This document shows positions 16,453-24,990 of a stretch of 64,000 nt of DNA, one piece after another. Positions within the stretch are counted from its first letter, which is position 1. Every line of letters starts with the position of its first letter. The stretch is from Sphingomonas echinoides (GTDB lineage: Bacteria > Pseudomonadota > Alphaproteobacteria > Sphingomonadales > Sphingomonadaceae). The position numbers and the translations under genes are program-made. The notes under the pieces were generated by a model. That model was not told the origin of the DNA, made no database searches, and worked only from the letters and a program-made list of their open reading frames with translations. The stretch covers positions 101,649-165,648 of the forward strand of contig NZ_JAPYKK010000005.1 in NCBI RefSeq assembly GCF_029623395.1, written 5' to 3'.

Positions 16453-17892
16453 TCAGCCGTTCAGTGGGAGGGTAAAGACGAACCGCGCGCCCAGCCCTGG
16501 CCCACTGTCGACTCGCACGTCCCCACCCATCGCGCGCGCCAGCCGTCGTGCGATGTAGAGGCCCAGCCCTGATCCTCCCGCCTCGCCGGGGTCGACGCGT
16601 TCGAACTTCGCGAAGATCCGCGCCTGATCGTCGAGTGCGATGCCCTTGCCCTGATCCCCGACGATGATGGCGGCGAGATGCGCGTCGCGCTCCGCCCGGA
16701 TCCAGATCGTCCCGTCGAGCGGTGAGTAACGGACCGCATTGGCAAGAAGGTTGACCAGAACTTGCAACGCCCGCCGCGCATCGCCCGTCGCCATCAGGCT
16801 TTCCGCGGCAGCAGGCACATCGATCTGCACTCGCGCCGACGACGCCCGGAGCCGCAACAACCCGGCCGCCTGGCGTGCGACATGGGCAAAGTCGATCGGC
16901 TGGCGCACGACCGTGAAACCGGGCTGTTCGATCGCGCGCAGGTCGATCAGATCGTCGACCAGCCCGATCAAATGCCGCCCCGCGTTCGCAATGTCAGCGG
17001 CATAATCCGCATAATCCTGGCGCAGCGGCCCATCGGATTGCGCTCGGATCGTTTCCGCCGAAGCGATGATCCGGTCGAGCGGTCCCCGTAGCGTCCGATC
17101 GAGCCGCGCCGCGATCCCGTCCGTCAGCGCGTCCAGATCGCTCCTGACATCCGACGTCGACAGCGCACCGGTCCGGGCCGCACCCGACGGGTCCACATCC
17201 TCGGCGTATCCGGCGAACCCGGCAAACTCGCCGCCTGCGTCGAGCCGCGGCACTGCCGAGAGCAGGACCGTCTGGCCGGTTTGGCGCACGATCGCGCGTT
17301 GCCGAACGAAGCGTTCGCGCGCCGCGAGACCGCGCAGGATCGGAAACACTCCGGCGTCGTCTTCCGCCAGCACGAACAGCTGTGTCAGCGGGCGTCCAAG
17401 GGCGGCCTGCCCGTCCACGCCCATCGCTGCGCTTGCTCTGCCCGACAAGGCGGTCAGCGACAGGATCGCATCGGTTTCCCATTCCCACTGCGCGGCACTG
17501 CGCAGGAAGTCGGCCTCGCGTGTTTCGTGCAAAGCATCCGATTGCCACGGGGAGCGGGTACGCCACCCGACCAGAATAAGATCGACCCCGCCACGCACAC
17601 CAGCCGGATCGGTGATCGGATCGGCGCGGACCCACAGGTCCAGATCCTCGGCACCATCCGCGACGACCACCGTCCGCGCGACCGGAATCGCCAACTGCAG
17701 CGCGAGCCGCACCACCGTGTCCAGCCCCGGGATCGCCAACGGCATGCCGGTCTCCCCGCCCGCCCGCGCGTTGAGCGAAAGCAGCCGGCGGTCCGCCGCG
17801 ATCAGCCGTCCTGCGCGATCGAGTGTGGCGCGTACGGTGGTTGGCGGTACCGGGTCGTCCAGGCTCACCCGGGCAAATCCCACGATGGCCAC
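16453..17892 (-). CDS. Histidine-kinase-like protein with degenerate H-box (His replaced by Arg)
   Basis: 479 residues from GTG 17892. An N-terminal sensory part of about 130 residues, then a PAS-like segment (WEWETDAIL to FAGYAED), then a DHp-like region: LDRTLRGPLDRIIASAE and IANAGRHLIGLVDDLIDL align with PleC/DivJ-type kinases, but the phospho-acceptor His is Arg266 (CGG, 17095-17097). The ATPase domain keeps N-box NLLANAVRYS, G1 DQGKGIA, F-box FAKFERV and G2 GGSGLGLY. It may bind ATP without autophosphorylation. It overlaps the upstream DUF2336 gene by 28 bases, so the two are co-transcribed. No transmembrane helix is evident. Confidence 0.85.
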   Translation of the reverse strand: MAIVGFARVSLDDPVPPTTVRATLDRAGRLIAADRRLLSLNARAGGETGMPLAIPGLDTVVRLALQLAIPVARTVVVADGAEDLDLWVRADPITDPAGVRGGVDLILVGWRTRSPWQSDALHETREADFLRSAAQWEWETDAILSLTALSGRASAAMGVDGQAALGRPLTQLFVLAEDDAGVFPILRGLAARERFVRQRAIVRQTGQTVLLSAVPRLDAGGEFAGFAGYAEDVDPSGAARTGALSTSDVRSDLDALTDGIAARLDRTLRGPLDRIIASAETIRAQSDGPLRQDYADYAADIANAGRHLIGLVDDLIDLRAIEQPGFTVVRQPIDFAHVARQAAGLLRLRASSARVQIDVPAAAESLMATGDARRALQVLVNLLANAVRYSPLDGTIWIRAERDAHLAAIIVGDQGKGIALDDQARIFAKFERVDPGEAGGSGLGLYIARRLARAMGGDVRVDSGPGLGARFVFTLPLNG

Positions 17893-19007
17893 GCCCCGTC
17901 CATACCCCGAGCGAGTGCGGTCAGCGCCGCGCGATAATCGCGATGGAGCAGCAGGGGCGCCAGCGCTTGTCGCGCCACGGCGCCGTCGGTCGCCATAATG
18001 GCGTCGAGCACCGCGACGAACCCGTCGATGTCGCGCCGCGGGTCTGCCTCGGCGAGCGCCAGACCGACCCGCGCAATCGCCGCCCGATCGAGGCCGAGCG
18101 CGCGCAGCACGAGCCACAGGCGCACACCGCTCGGATCGAGCACGATCGCGCGCATGTCGGCGTACGACAGCCCGAGTCCGTCCGCCAGCAAGGCGATGAA
18201 CAGCGACAGGCGCCGGTCGCGCAACGCCTCGATCAGCCAGCGAGCCCGTTCGCTCGAACTGGGGTCGAGTGCCCGGGCCAACCGCATCGCCACTGCGTCG
18301 AGCCTGTCTCCGTCGACATGAGCATCGATCGCGTGGAGCGCCGCCTCGGCCAGCGCCCGGTCCAGCGCCGGTACGGCCCCCGCGCCGACCTGGCCAATGC
18401 CCATGCGCAGCGCTGCCGCGCTCCACCAGACCAGGTGGCGGTGCAGGTCCGCCGGCAAGTCACTCGACCCACGCGCGCCGACCGGCGCGACGCCGCGGCG
18501 GCGGCTTTCCGCGGCGAGCAGCGCTGCCGCTGCTGCGCTTACCGACGAGTCCGCATGATACAACAGTCGCGGCAGGAGGCTTGGCCGATCGCGATCCTCC
18601 GGAGCGTGGGGCGGTAAGGCGTCGGCGATGGCGTCCTGCTGGACTCGCCCGATCACTTCACGGATCAACGCCGGGTCGCGAAGCAACCCGCTGGCGTTCA
18701 GCCGTGCAAAGACGGGCGTGCCGTTCGTGATGAGGCGTTCCGCCAGGGACGCTGCGTCGCGCAGCGTGAGCAAGCGCGCGGCCTGCACGCGCAAGACCGT
18801 TTCGACCTCGCCGGCAAGTTGGGCGAGCACCGCCCGCACACGGAGACGGGTGCGATCATCCAGCCGGACGGCATCGTCGAGGAACACGTCGGCAATCGCG
18901 CCGCCCAGCCGCTCCTCCGCGGTCGCCGCGGCGTGGACGGCACGGGCAAGCAGCGTCGCGACCCCATCCTCAGCTCCCCTATCCATGCTGCGTCCATCGC
19001 TCCACAT
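17865..19007 (-). CDS. DUF2336 domain protein
   Basis: 380 residues, almost entirely alpha-helical and rich in Ala, Arg, Leu and Asp. Features such as RLITNGTPVFARLNASGLLRDPALIREVIGR and LARALDPSSSERARWLIEAL match the alphaproteobacterial DUF2336 family (PF10098), whose function is unknown but which often sits beside two-component genes. No signal peptide or membrane span. It lies 35 bases after the nucleotidyltransferase-like gene and overlaps the kinase-like gene downstream. ATG 18986 is an alternative start; neither has a strong RBS. Confidence 0.78.
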   Translation of the reverse strand: MWSDGRSMDRGAEDGVATLLARAVHAAATAEERLGGAIADVFLDDAVRLDDRTRLRVRAVLAQLAGEVETVLRVQAARLLTLRDAASLAERLITNGTPVFARLNASGLLRDPALIREVIGRVQQDAIADALPPHAPEDRDRPSLLPRLLYHADSSVSAAAAALLAAESRRRGVAPVGARGSSDLPADLHRHLVWWSAAALRMGIGQVGAGAVPALDRALAEAALHAIDAHVDGDRLDAVAMRLARALDPSSSERARWLIEALRDRRLSLFIALLADGLGLSYADMRAIVLDPSGVRLWLVLRALGLDRAAIARVGLALAEADPRRDIDGFVAVLDAIMATDGAVARQALAPLLLHRDYRAALTALARGMDGAWPSWDLPG

Positions 19008-19042
19008 GGGAGCGACTTACGCCGTTTGCTCGGACGGCGAGA

Positions 19043-20203
19043 CTACGGCTTTTGCCGAAAAGCCTCGATCGCGGCCGCAAGTGTCCCAGCGCCGTACAGT
19101 GCGGCCCCCGCCAGGCCGACGAGCGGCCATCCGAGGATCACCAGCGGCAGCAGGATCACGAGATAGGCAGTCGGACTCGCCCACCACCGCCGCAGCAACG
19201 CGGGCAATGCGGCACGTTCGAGCAAAGCCCCTGCAACGACCAGCGCCCCGGCCAGCGCCGTGCCGGCGACCGGATCGGCGCGCACCCCGATCGCCAGCAC
19301 CGCGCCGGCGACGATCGCGGAGCGGGCGTGCGTCGCGATCGCCGCGATCCGGTTCTCCTCCCGGACCCACCCCAGCGCCGCGGCGATGCTCACCCCGACC
19401 AGCGCCGCAAAGGCAAGCAGCAGCCCGATCACGGGGTGTTTTCCAAGAATGCCGATCAAGGCCCCGACACTCAGCGCCCCGGCAACCGCGAGCGGCACGA
19501 TCGTGGATATCAGCCGCGCCATCAGCGGCGGCAACGCGACCCGGACGAGCGGTGCCAGCAGGAACCGTTCGGCCCAGCGCACCGGTTTCGCCACCAGCGC
19601 CGCAACGGTCGCGGTCCCGCGCCGGATCAGCGCGTCGGCGCTGCGTTCGATCGCATGCTTGGGCGCATCGCGGGGATCGAGCCGCACCTGCTCCGCGCCC
19701 GCCTGCGCCGCCACGCGCAACAGCGTCGATTGGAAATCATAATCCCGCGGCATCGCGGCGACTTCGCTGACGCGCTTGCAATCGAGCAGCGCAAGTCCGG
19801 CCCACGCCGCCTTGGCACTGACGCGTTCGTAACGGTGATCGTCGGGATCGCAGATCACCAGCGTGTCGTGGCCCGCGGACGCGAGGCTCTGGATGATATC
19901 GCCGCTCGTCACCACGCCGTCAGCAACGACAAGCACGCGCGCCAGCGGGTGGAGCTTGGCGACCGCATCCTGCGCGGTACGCACTGCATCGACCAGCCCA
20001 CCGCGCCGCCCGATCCGACCGATCACGCCGAGCAATTCGGGCGTCATCCGCGAGACGACGAGGATGATCTGCGTCGCCCCCGCCGCAGCGAGCAACCGCG
20101 CCTGGAATTCCACCAGCGTCAATCCGCCGAACGGCAAGGTGGCCGCAAGCGTCCCTGGCCGATCGTCGGCGTCTTCGGTCGTGAAAATCAGTCCTGCCAG
20201 CAT
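19043..20203 (-). CDS. Nucleotidyltransferase-like membrane protein (degenerate CDP-alcohol transferase-like architecture)
   Basis: 386 residues. The first 200 residues resemble a sugar-nucleotide transferase fold (TLPFGGLTLVEFQARLLAAAG, ARVLVVADGVVTSGD, HRYERVSAKAAWAGLALLD) but lack the usual Gly-rich pyrophosphorylase loop. The rest has about five transmembrane helices starting near LMARLISTIVPLAVAGAL. The order, NTP-transferase-like then membrane domain, recalls enzymes that join a CTP transferase to a CDP-alcohol phosphatidyltransferase, yet I cannot find the DGxxAR...GxxxDxxxD motif. Probably an inactive or strongly diverged relative. First gene of the operon with DUF2336 and the kinase-like gene. 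Confidence 0.68.
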   Translation of the reverse strand: MLAGLIFTTEDADDRPGTLAATLPFGGLTLVEFQARLLAAAGATQIILVVSRMTPELLGVIGRIGRRGGLVDAVRTAQDAVAKLHPLARVLVVADGVVTSGDIIQSLASAGHDTLVICDPDDHRYERVSAKAAWAGLALLDCKRVSEVAAMPRDYDFQSTLLRVAAQAGAEQVRLDPRDAPKHAIERSADALIRRGTATVAALVAKPVRWAERFLLAPLVRVALPPLMARLISTIVPLAVAGALSVGALIGILGKHPVIGLLLAFAALVGVSIAAALGWVREENRIAAIATHARSAIVAGAVLAIGVRADPVAGTALAGALVVAGALLERAALPALLRRWWASPTAYLVILLPLVILGWPLVGLAGAALYGAGTLAAAIEAFRQKP

Positions 20204-20341
20204 GGACGCGCTGTTACGGCGTTCGGAACAGCTTGGCAAAGGCCGCAAGCCCCCTGCCGAACGGCGAGCGGCCGAAAGGCAAGGGATCGAAAGATCGCCA
20301 GGCAGCCCGGGAGGGACCCACACGACCTGCAGAACGGCGCG

Positions 20342-20635
20342 TTACAGCTGCTCGACCGCGCGACGCAAACGCCGCATCAGTGCCGGGTCCTGTACCTCGC
20401 ACGCCGCCGCCTCGGTCGCGATCGTCATCAGCCGAACCGCACCGAAGCTCGCCGCGAGGCCGCGTAACCGCCATGCGGCACCTTTCCATTCCGCTTCGTC
20501 CACCGCACACTCCAACCCGTGGAGCCCACGTCGAACGCTTTCGAGAAACGCGATCCGCAATTCCGCGATCAGCAGGGGTTCGTCGCCCACCGCCGCCGCC
20601 AGCGTCGCATCGATTGCACCAGGTTCATACGCCAT
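20342..20635 (-). CDS. Hpt-like protein lacking the phospho-acceptor histidine
   Basis: 97 residues. The helical pattern and the segment WKGAAWRLRGLAASFGAVRL align with the Hpt signature H-x-L-K-G-x-A-x-x-x-G-A, but the acceptor His is Trp55 (TGG, 20471-20473) and the following Lys is Arg. The fold may be kept as a docking module without phosphotransfer. ATG 20635 is used; an in-frame start at 20704 lies almost at the divergent coiled-coil gene. It is in the same direction as the kinase-like operon, 138 bases before it. Confidence 0.68.
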   Translation of the reverse strand: MAYEPGAIDATLAAAVGDEPLLIAELRIAFLESVRRGLHGLECAVDEAEWKGAAWRLRGLAASFGAVRLMTIATEAAACEVQDPALMRRLRRAVEQL

Positions 20636-20718
20636 GATTCGGACCGTATGGACGAAGGACTTAATGTTGGGTTTCGCTATTCGCTTTGCGTCTGCGCTTT
20701 TCATGATAAACGAGCCTT

Positions 20719-23079
20719 ATGAACGGGGGTTCTCGCATCATCGATCTTCGGCCCAATCATCGTCCGAAACCCGGCTACCCGCCGCACGGCGATCTGCTGC
20801 CCAACCCGCAAGCCCTGTCGTCCGACGCGGAAACCGTGCCCATGCAAAATCTGTCCGATTCCGCCACGTTCGTCGACGCCGAACCCGACGCCGACCCCGA
20901 CAACGTCGAGGTCGATGTTCCCGGCAAGCCCTTCCCGTGGCTGATGGTCACTGGTTTGGTTCTGTCGCTGGCATGGCTGGTTACGATGCTGCTACTGTCG
21001 GCGCCGTCCCTGCCGCGGATGGGCGCCCCCGAACTGGTCAGCTTCGTCGCTGGCCTGTGCGTGCCCCCGGCCTTCATCGGAATTCTGCTCCTGCTTGCGC
21101 TGCGCACCAGCACAGCCGAGGCACGCCGCTTCGGGCGCACCGCACAGGCGATGCGCGCAGAGGCCGCCAATCTGGAGCGCACGATCGATCGCCTTTCCAC
21201 CCGGATCGACGATCACCGGATCCAGCTTAGCGAACAGAGTGAACGGCTCGACACGCTCGGCAATACCGCCGTCGCAAGGCTCGCGGGAGTCGGCGGTGGC
21301 ATGCGCGACCATATTGCCTCGGCGGAGTCGCACGCGACCACGCTCGCCAAGGCTGCCGAGAATGCGCAGACCCGGCTCGATGTCCTGCTGGCGCTGTTGC
21401 CGCGCGCGCACGGCGAGACCGATGCGCTCGCGCAATTGCTCAAGGCGACCGGGGTGACGGCGACCGAGCATGCCGCCGCGCTCGACGCGCAACTGGCGGC
21501 GCTCGCTGAACGCGGCCGCGAAGCGGATGCCGTCGCCAACGGTGCCGCCCAGAAGCTCGCCGCGCACATCACGCGGATGGAAGCGACCAGCGAAACGGCC
21601 GGCGCCCGGCTCGAGCGGGTTACCGGCGACATGTCGGTCGCGGTCGACGGACTGCTCGGGCGTACGGCCGACGCGATCGACGAAGCACGCCGCGGGATCG
21701 CGGCACAGGGCGATGCGTTGCTCGCGATGCTCGGCACCAACCAGGCCGCGCTCGAACGCGTCGCGCATGACAGTGCCGATGGCCTCGCCGCGCGCATCGT
21801 CGAGATCGAGGGATTGATCGAGCATGTTGCCGCCCGACTGAACGAACAGCGCGGCACGGGTGGCGAGATCTTCGCCGAACTCGACCACCACATTGTCCAC
21901 GTGTCTGGCCGCTTCGACGCGTTGCATGCGCAGGGGATCGACCGCAGCCAGGCGCTCGCTGCGTCGATCAGCGCGCTCGGCGGCTCCGCGCATGCGATGA
22001 CCGAAGCGTTGCGGATGGGCGATACCGTCGCCAGCACCGCGATCGAGACGACCGAGCGTCTGTTGCTCGCGCTCGACGCCGCCGCGCGTGAAATTGACGA
22101 GACCTTGCCGGACGCCCTGACCCGCCTTGATACCAAGGTCGGCGACACCCGCCGCCACGTCGGCGCGACCAAGCCCGAACTGCTCGCGCTCGTCACCGCC
22201 GCGGAAAGCACGCACGACGCGATCGAAGCGATCGCGCACGTCGTCGCCACGCAGCACGACACGGTCGAGAAGCTTGCGGGCACGTTGATCGACACGCTCA
22301 GCGACGGCAAGCTCAAGGCGGATGCCCTCGGGCAGATGGTCGACGACACGATCGGCCAGACCAACCGCTTCGCCGACGAAGCCGCGCCGCGACTGGTGGA
22401 AGCGCTGCTGCGGGTCCGCGATACCGCCAATGCCGCCGCGGATCGCGCGCGTGAGACGCTCGCCAGCGTCATCCCCGACGCCGCGCTCGCGATCGAACAG
22501 CATAGCGCCGCCGCCGTCGAGCGCGGTGCGACCCATGCCGTCCAGCAACAGCTCGCCGCGATCGCGGCAGCGGCCGATGCCGCAGCGGATTCGGCAGCGC
22601 GGGCGTCCGAACGCCTGACCGAGCGCGTCACCGCGCTGGCCAACGCCTCCGCAGTCCTCGAAACGCGGTTCGAGGACGATCGTCTGCAGCGAGCCGAAGC
22701 CGACCAGAATTCGATGACGCGGCGCGTATCGCTGCTCGTCGAGGCACTCAATTCCGCGTCGATCGACATCGCCAAGACGTTTTCGGCGGACGTCTCCGAC
22801 AGCGCGTGGTCAGCCTATCTGAAGGGCGACCGCGGTGTCTTCACGCGCCGCGCGGTGCGGTTGCTGGATACGACCGATGCGCGCGAGATCGCCTATCTGT
22901 ACGACGAGGACGATGCGTTCCGCGAGCATGTGAACCGCTATATCCACGATTTCGAAGCGATGCTTCGCGCGATCCTGTCCGGTCCCGACGGGTCGCCGCT
23001 CGGGGTGACGCTGTTGTCGTCCGACATGGGCAAGCTTTACGTCGCGCTGGCGCAAGCGATCGAGCGACTGCGGACCTGA
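20719..23079 (+). CDS. Membrane-anchored long coiled-coil protein, TipN-like architecture
   Basis: 786 residues. An acidic N-terminal tail of about 70 residues, two transmembrane helices (about 73-94 and 105-129), then some 540 residues of Ala/Glu/Arg/Asp-rich helix with heptad character (for example AEAANLERTIDRLSTRIDDH). A compact C-terminal domain follows (about 680-785: ALNSASIDIAKTF, GDRGVFTRRAVRLLD, FREHVNRYIHDFEAML, LLSSDMGKLYVALAQ). Caulobacter TipN, a new-pole marker, has the same plan and a similar size. Homology is not proven here. It lies between two Hpt-type genes, which supports a cell-cycle or polarity role. Confidence 0.75.
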   Translation: MNGGSRIIDLRPNHRPKPGYPPHGDLLPNPQALSSDAETVPMQNLSDSATFVDAEPDADPDNVEVDVPGKPFPWLMVTGLVLSLAWLVTMLLLSAPSLPRMGAPELVSFVAGLCVPPAFIGILLLLALRTSTAEARRFGRTAQAMRAEAANLERTIDRLSTRIDDHRIQLSEQSERLDTLGNTAVARLAGVGGGMRDHIASAESHATTLAKAAENAQTRLDVLLALLPRAHGETDALAQLLKATGVTATEHAAALDAQLAALAERGREADAVANGAAQKLAAHITRMEATSETAGARLERVTGDMSVAVDGLLGRTADAIDEARRGIAAQGDALLAMLGTNQAALERVAHDSADGLAARIVEIEGLIEHVAARLNEQRGTGGEIFAELDHHIVHVSGRFDALHAQGIDRSQALAASISALGGSAHAMTEALRMGDTVASTAIETTERLLLALDAAAREIDETLPDALTRLDTKVGDTRRHVGATKPELLALVTAAESTHDAIEAIAHVVATQHDTVEKLAGTLIDTLSDGKLKADALGQMVDDTIGQTNRFADEAAPRLVEALLRVRDTANAAADRARETLASVIPDAALAIEQHSAAAVERGATHAVQQQLAAIAAAADAAADSAARASERLTERVTALANASAVLETRFEDDRLQRAEADQNSMTRRVSLLVEALNSASIDIAKTFSADVSDSAWSAYLKGDRGVFTRRAVRLLDTTDAREIAYLYDEDDAFREHVNRYIHDFEAMLRAILSGPDGSPLGVTLLSSDMGKLYVALAQAIERLRT

Positions 23080-23116
23080 GACGGTCCGAGGCCCGCCGCC
23101 GTGCGGGTCGCCTAGA

Positions 23117-23524
23117 TCATCCGATCCGTCTGCCGAACCCTTGCCGCCGCGGGGTGACGGGGTTGGCTTCGGCCTCGAGAATGGCGAGGCTCCGCTCGAA
23201 CATCTGCCGAAGTGCGGCGACATCGGCCATCGCCTCGTCGGGCGTGTCGCGGCTCTCCACGCAGTCCCGCGCGACGGTTTCGATCTTCTCGGCCAGCGCG
23301 CCCAGCGGCTCCGCACCGAACTGGCGGGCTTCGCCTTTCAGCGTGTGGGCGGGGATCACGATGGCAGCCGCGTTCTGCGCGCGCATCGCGGCCTCGATGG
23401 CGAGCACGGACTTGACGCCATCCTCGCGAAAATAGCCGAGAATCCGCACGAAACCGCCGCCAAGTTCGCTACGTGCGCGGGCAAACACGACCCAATCGAT
23501 CAGGCTTTTGTCGTCGTGTGGCAC
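23117..23524 (-). CDS. Hpt domain phosphotransfer protein
   Basis: 135 residues, a single helical Hpt domain with the intact motif AHTLKGEARQFGA; the phospho-acceptor is His60. It would shuttle phosphate between a response regulator and a kinase in the cytoplasm. GTG 23524 is chosen because GGGGGAG lies just upstream; the TTG at 23539 lies on that RBS. Convergent with the coiled-coil gene (37 bases apart). No kinase or receiver partner is adjacent except the histidine-less kinase at 16453-17892. Confidence 0.87.
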   Translation of the reverse strand: MPHDDKSLIDWVVFARARSELGGGFVRILGYFREDGVKSVLAIEAAMRAQNAAAIVIPAHTLKGEARQFGAEPLGALAEKIETVARDCVESRDTPDEAMADVAALRQMFERSLAILEAEANPVTPRRQGFGRRIG

Positions 23525-23656
23525 CTTCGTCTCCCCCAAACACGTCCGCCGCGGACGCGAAGGTCATGACGTCGATGTAGGGCGATATCGTAAACGACCC
23601 GTTGACACGCCGCGGAACGGTAGACGGAAAACGGCGCTTCTGGTTGTTCCGGCAAC

Positions 23657-23688
23657 AAAAAACCCCGCCCCCTGGAAAGGGAGCGGGG
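23657..23688 (-). terminator. Rho-independent terminator of the glycine-zipper gene
   Basis: Read on the minus strand, a GC-rich hairpin (CCCCGC...GCGGGG) ends in TTTTTT. It lies 55 bases after the stop of the gene at 23744-24091. Confidence 0.85.
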
Positions 23689-23743
23689 TAATCGGGACAT
23701 TCCGACGACGCCCCTGCCTGAGGAGCGGCGTTAGCGGATCAGA

Positions 23744-24091
23744 TCAGCAACCGTTCTTCCGGTTCTGGGCAGCATCATGCTTCTTGTCCATGCTACGACC
23801 GAGCAACGCACCGCCGACACCGCCAGCAACCGTGCCGAGCGTACCGCCGCCAAGAACGTTGCCGAGAATTGCGCCACCTGCGCCACCGGCGATCGTGCCG
23901 GTCGTGCCGCTGCTGCGCTTGCAATCCTGGTAACGACGCGAGTCACGGCCGCGATAGTTCCGTCCGCGGTCACGATAGTCGCGGTCACGATAGCCATCGC
24001 GATATCCGTCGCGATCGCGATCCTGCGCCGCGAGGACCGGACCAGGAAGCGTCACCGCAGCCACCATCAGCGCCATCATAAACTTCTTCAT
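23744..24091 (-). CDS. Glycine zipper 2TM domain protein, exported
   Basis: 115 residues. Signal peptide MKKFMMALMVAAVTL with cleavage near LAA-QD, then an Arg/Asp/Tyr-rich repeat (RDGYRDGYRDRDYRDRG), then a glycine zipper: GTIAGGAGGAILGNVLGGG and TVAGGVGGALLG. Such domains associate with the outer membrane (17-kDa antigen/SlyB-like). It ends in Cys. AAAGGA precedes ATG 24091. A long in-frame extension to 24262 is rejected because it has no signal peptide logic. Confidence 0.85.
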   Translation of the reverse strand: MKKFMMALMVAAVTLPGPVLAAQDRDRDGYRDGYRDRDYRDRGRNYRGRDSRRYQDCKRSSGTTGTIAGGAGGAILGNVLGGGTLGTVAGGVGGALLGRSMDKKHDAAQNRKNGC

Positions 24092-24168
24092 CGTCTTGTC
24101 CTTTGACTTTGAACCCTGTGGCCGAACAACCAACGACCCTTGCGAAAGTTCATTTGCCCGTCTTCGGA

Positions 24169-24990
24169 CTAACCCCGCATGAACGCTGCGAAGCGATCCA
24201 TCCAGTCGGGGTGCCACCGCGACAGGGCTGGTCGGTTTTCGACGAGATCGCCCGCCGCCCACAGGATGCGCTTGCGATCCTGCTCCGGGCTGGTTTCGTT
24301 GTCGGGACAGAGCAGATAGAAATCGCCCGCCGCAATTCCGTCGAGCATGAAGGCAACGACCTCATCCGCGGACCACGCCCCGGCGGGCTTGTCCGGTGTG
24401 CTGGCCGCCGTCATCCCGGTAAAGGTGAAGCCTGGAATCAGCAGATGTGCGGTAACGCGGTCCCCGGACCGCTGCCGAAGCGTGTGCGCCAGACCTTCCG
24501 TCAACGCCTTCACCCCTGCCTTGCTGACGTTGTACGCCGTGTTGCCCGGTGGTTGGGTGATCCCCTGCTTCGACCCGGTGTTGATTATGATTCCCGGCCG
24601 CTCGCTATCGATCATGGCAGGGACGAAGCTCTGGACCCCGTGCACGACACCCATGAGGTTCACGCCGAGCACATGTTCCCATGCCGAAGGATCCGCCAGC
24701 ACGTCGCCCCCGGCGCCTACGCCCGCATTGTTCATCAGGACCGAAACCGCGCCATATTGGTCGGCGATCGTAGCCGCGAGCGCCTCGACCGCGACCCGAT
24801 CCGCAACGTCGACCGCCATGCCGACCACCTCGCCCCGGAGCAGCGCGACCGCCGCCTCGAGCGCTTCGCCCGGTCGATCGACGATCACGACGCGCAATCC
24901 AAGGCCGACGAACGCTTTCGCGGCGGCAAGCCCGATCCCGCTCGCGCCGCCGGTCACGACGGCAAGGTTGCCCGATGCCAGCGCGGTCAT
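24169..24990 (-). CDS. Short-chain dehydrogenase/reductase
   Basis: 273 residues. Classical SDR motifs: TGGASGIG near residue 14, VDVAD, NNAG, NTGSKQG with the catalytic Ser, and AYNVSK with Tyr and Lys. The Asp after beta-2 (VIVDRPG) suggests NAD preference. Substrate unknown; the C-terminal part (WHPDWMDRFAAF) is not diagnostic. Its ATG overlaps by ATGA the stop of a 25-codon open frame that has a much better RBS than the SDR itself, so translational coupling is likely. Confidence 0.88.
   Translation of the reverse strand: MTALASGNLAVVTGGASGIGLAAAKAFVGLGLRVVIVDRPGEALEAAVALLRGEVVGMAVDVADRVAVEALAATIADQYGAVSVLMNNAGVGAGGDVLADPSAWEHVLGVNLMGVVHGVQSFVPAMIDSERPGIIINTGSKQGITQPPGNTAYNVSKAGVKALTEGLAHTLRQRSGDRVTAHLLIPGFTFTGMTAASTPDKPAGAWSADEVVAFMLDGIAAGDFYLLCPDNETSPEQDRKRILWAAGDLVENRPALSRWHPDWMDRFAAFMRG

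Noticed and set aside
19052..20467. 471-codon plus-strand open frame opposite the nucleotidyltransferase-like gene
   Set aside because: Arg/Gln/His-rich shadow without RBS; the minus-strand gene has coherent transmembrane helices.
20992..22775. Two long minus-strand open frames (about 520 codons each) opposite the coiled-coil gene
   Set aside because: They are shadows of an Ala/Glu-rich coding region and have no recognisable domain or RBS.
23092..23109. Short GC hairpin between the coiled-coil gene and the Hpt gene
   Set aside because: Stem of only 5-6 pairs and no T-run.
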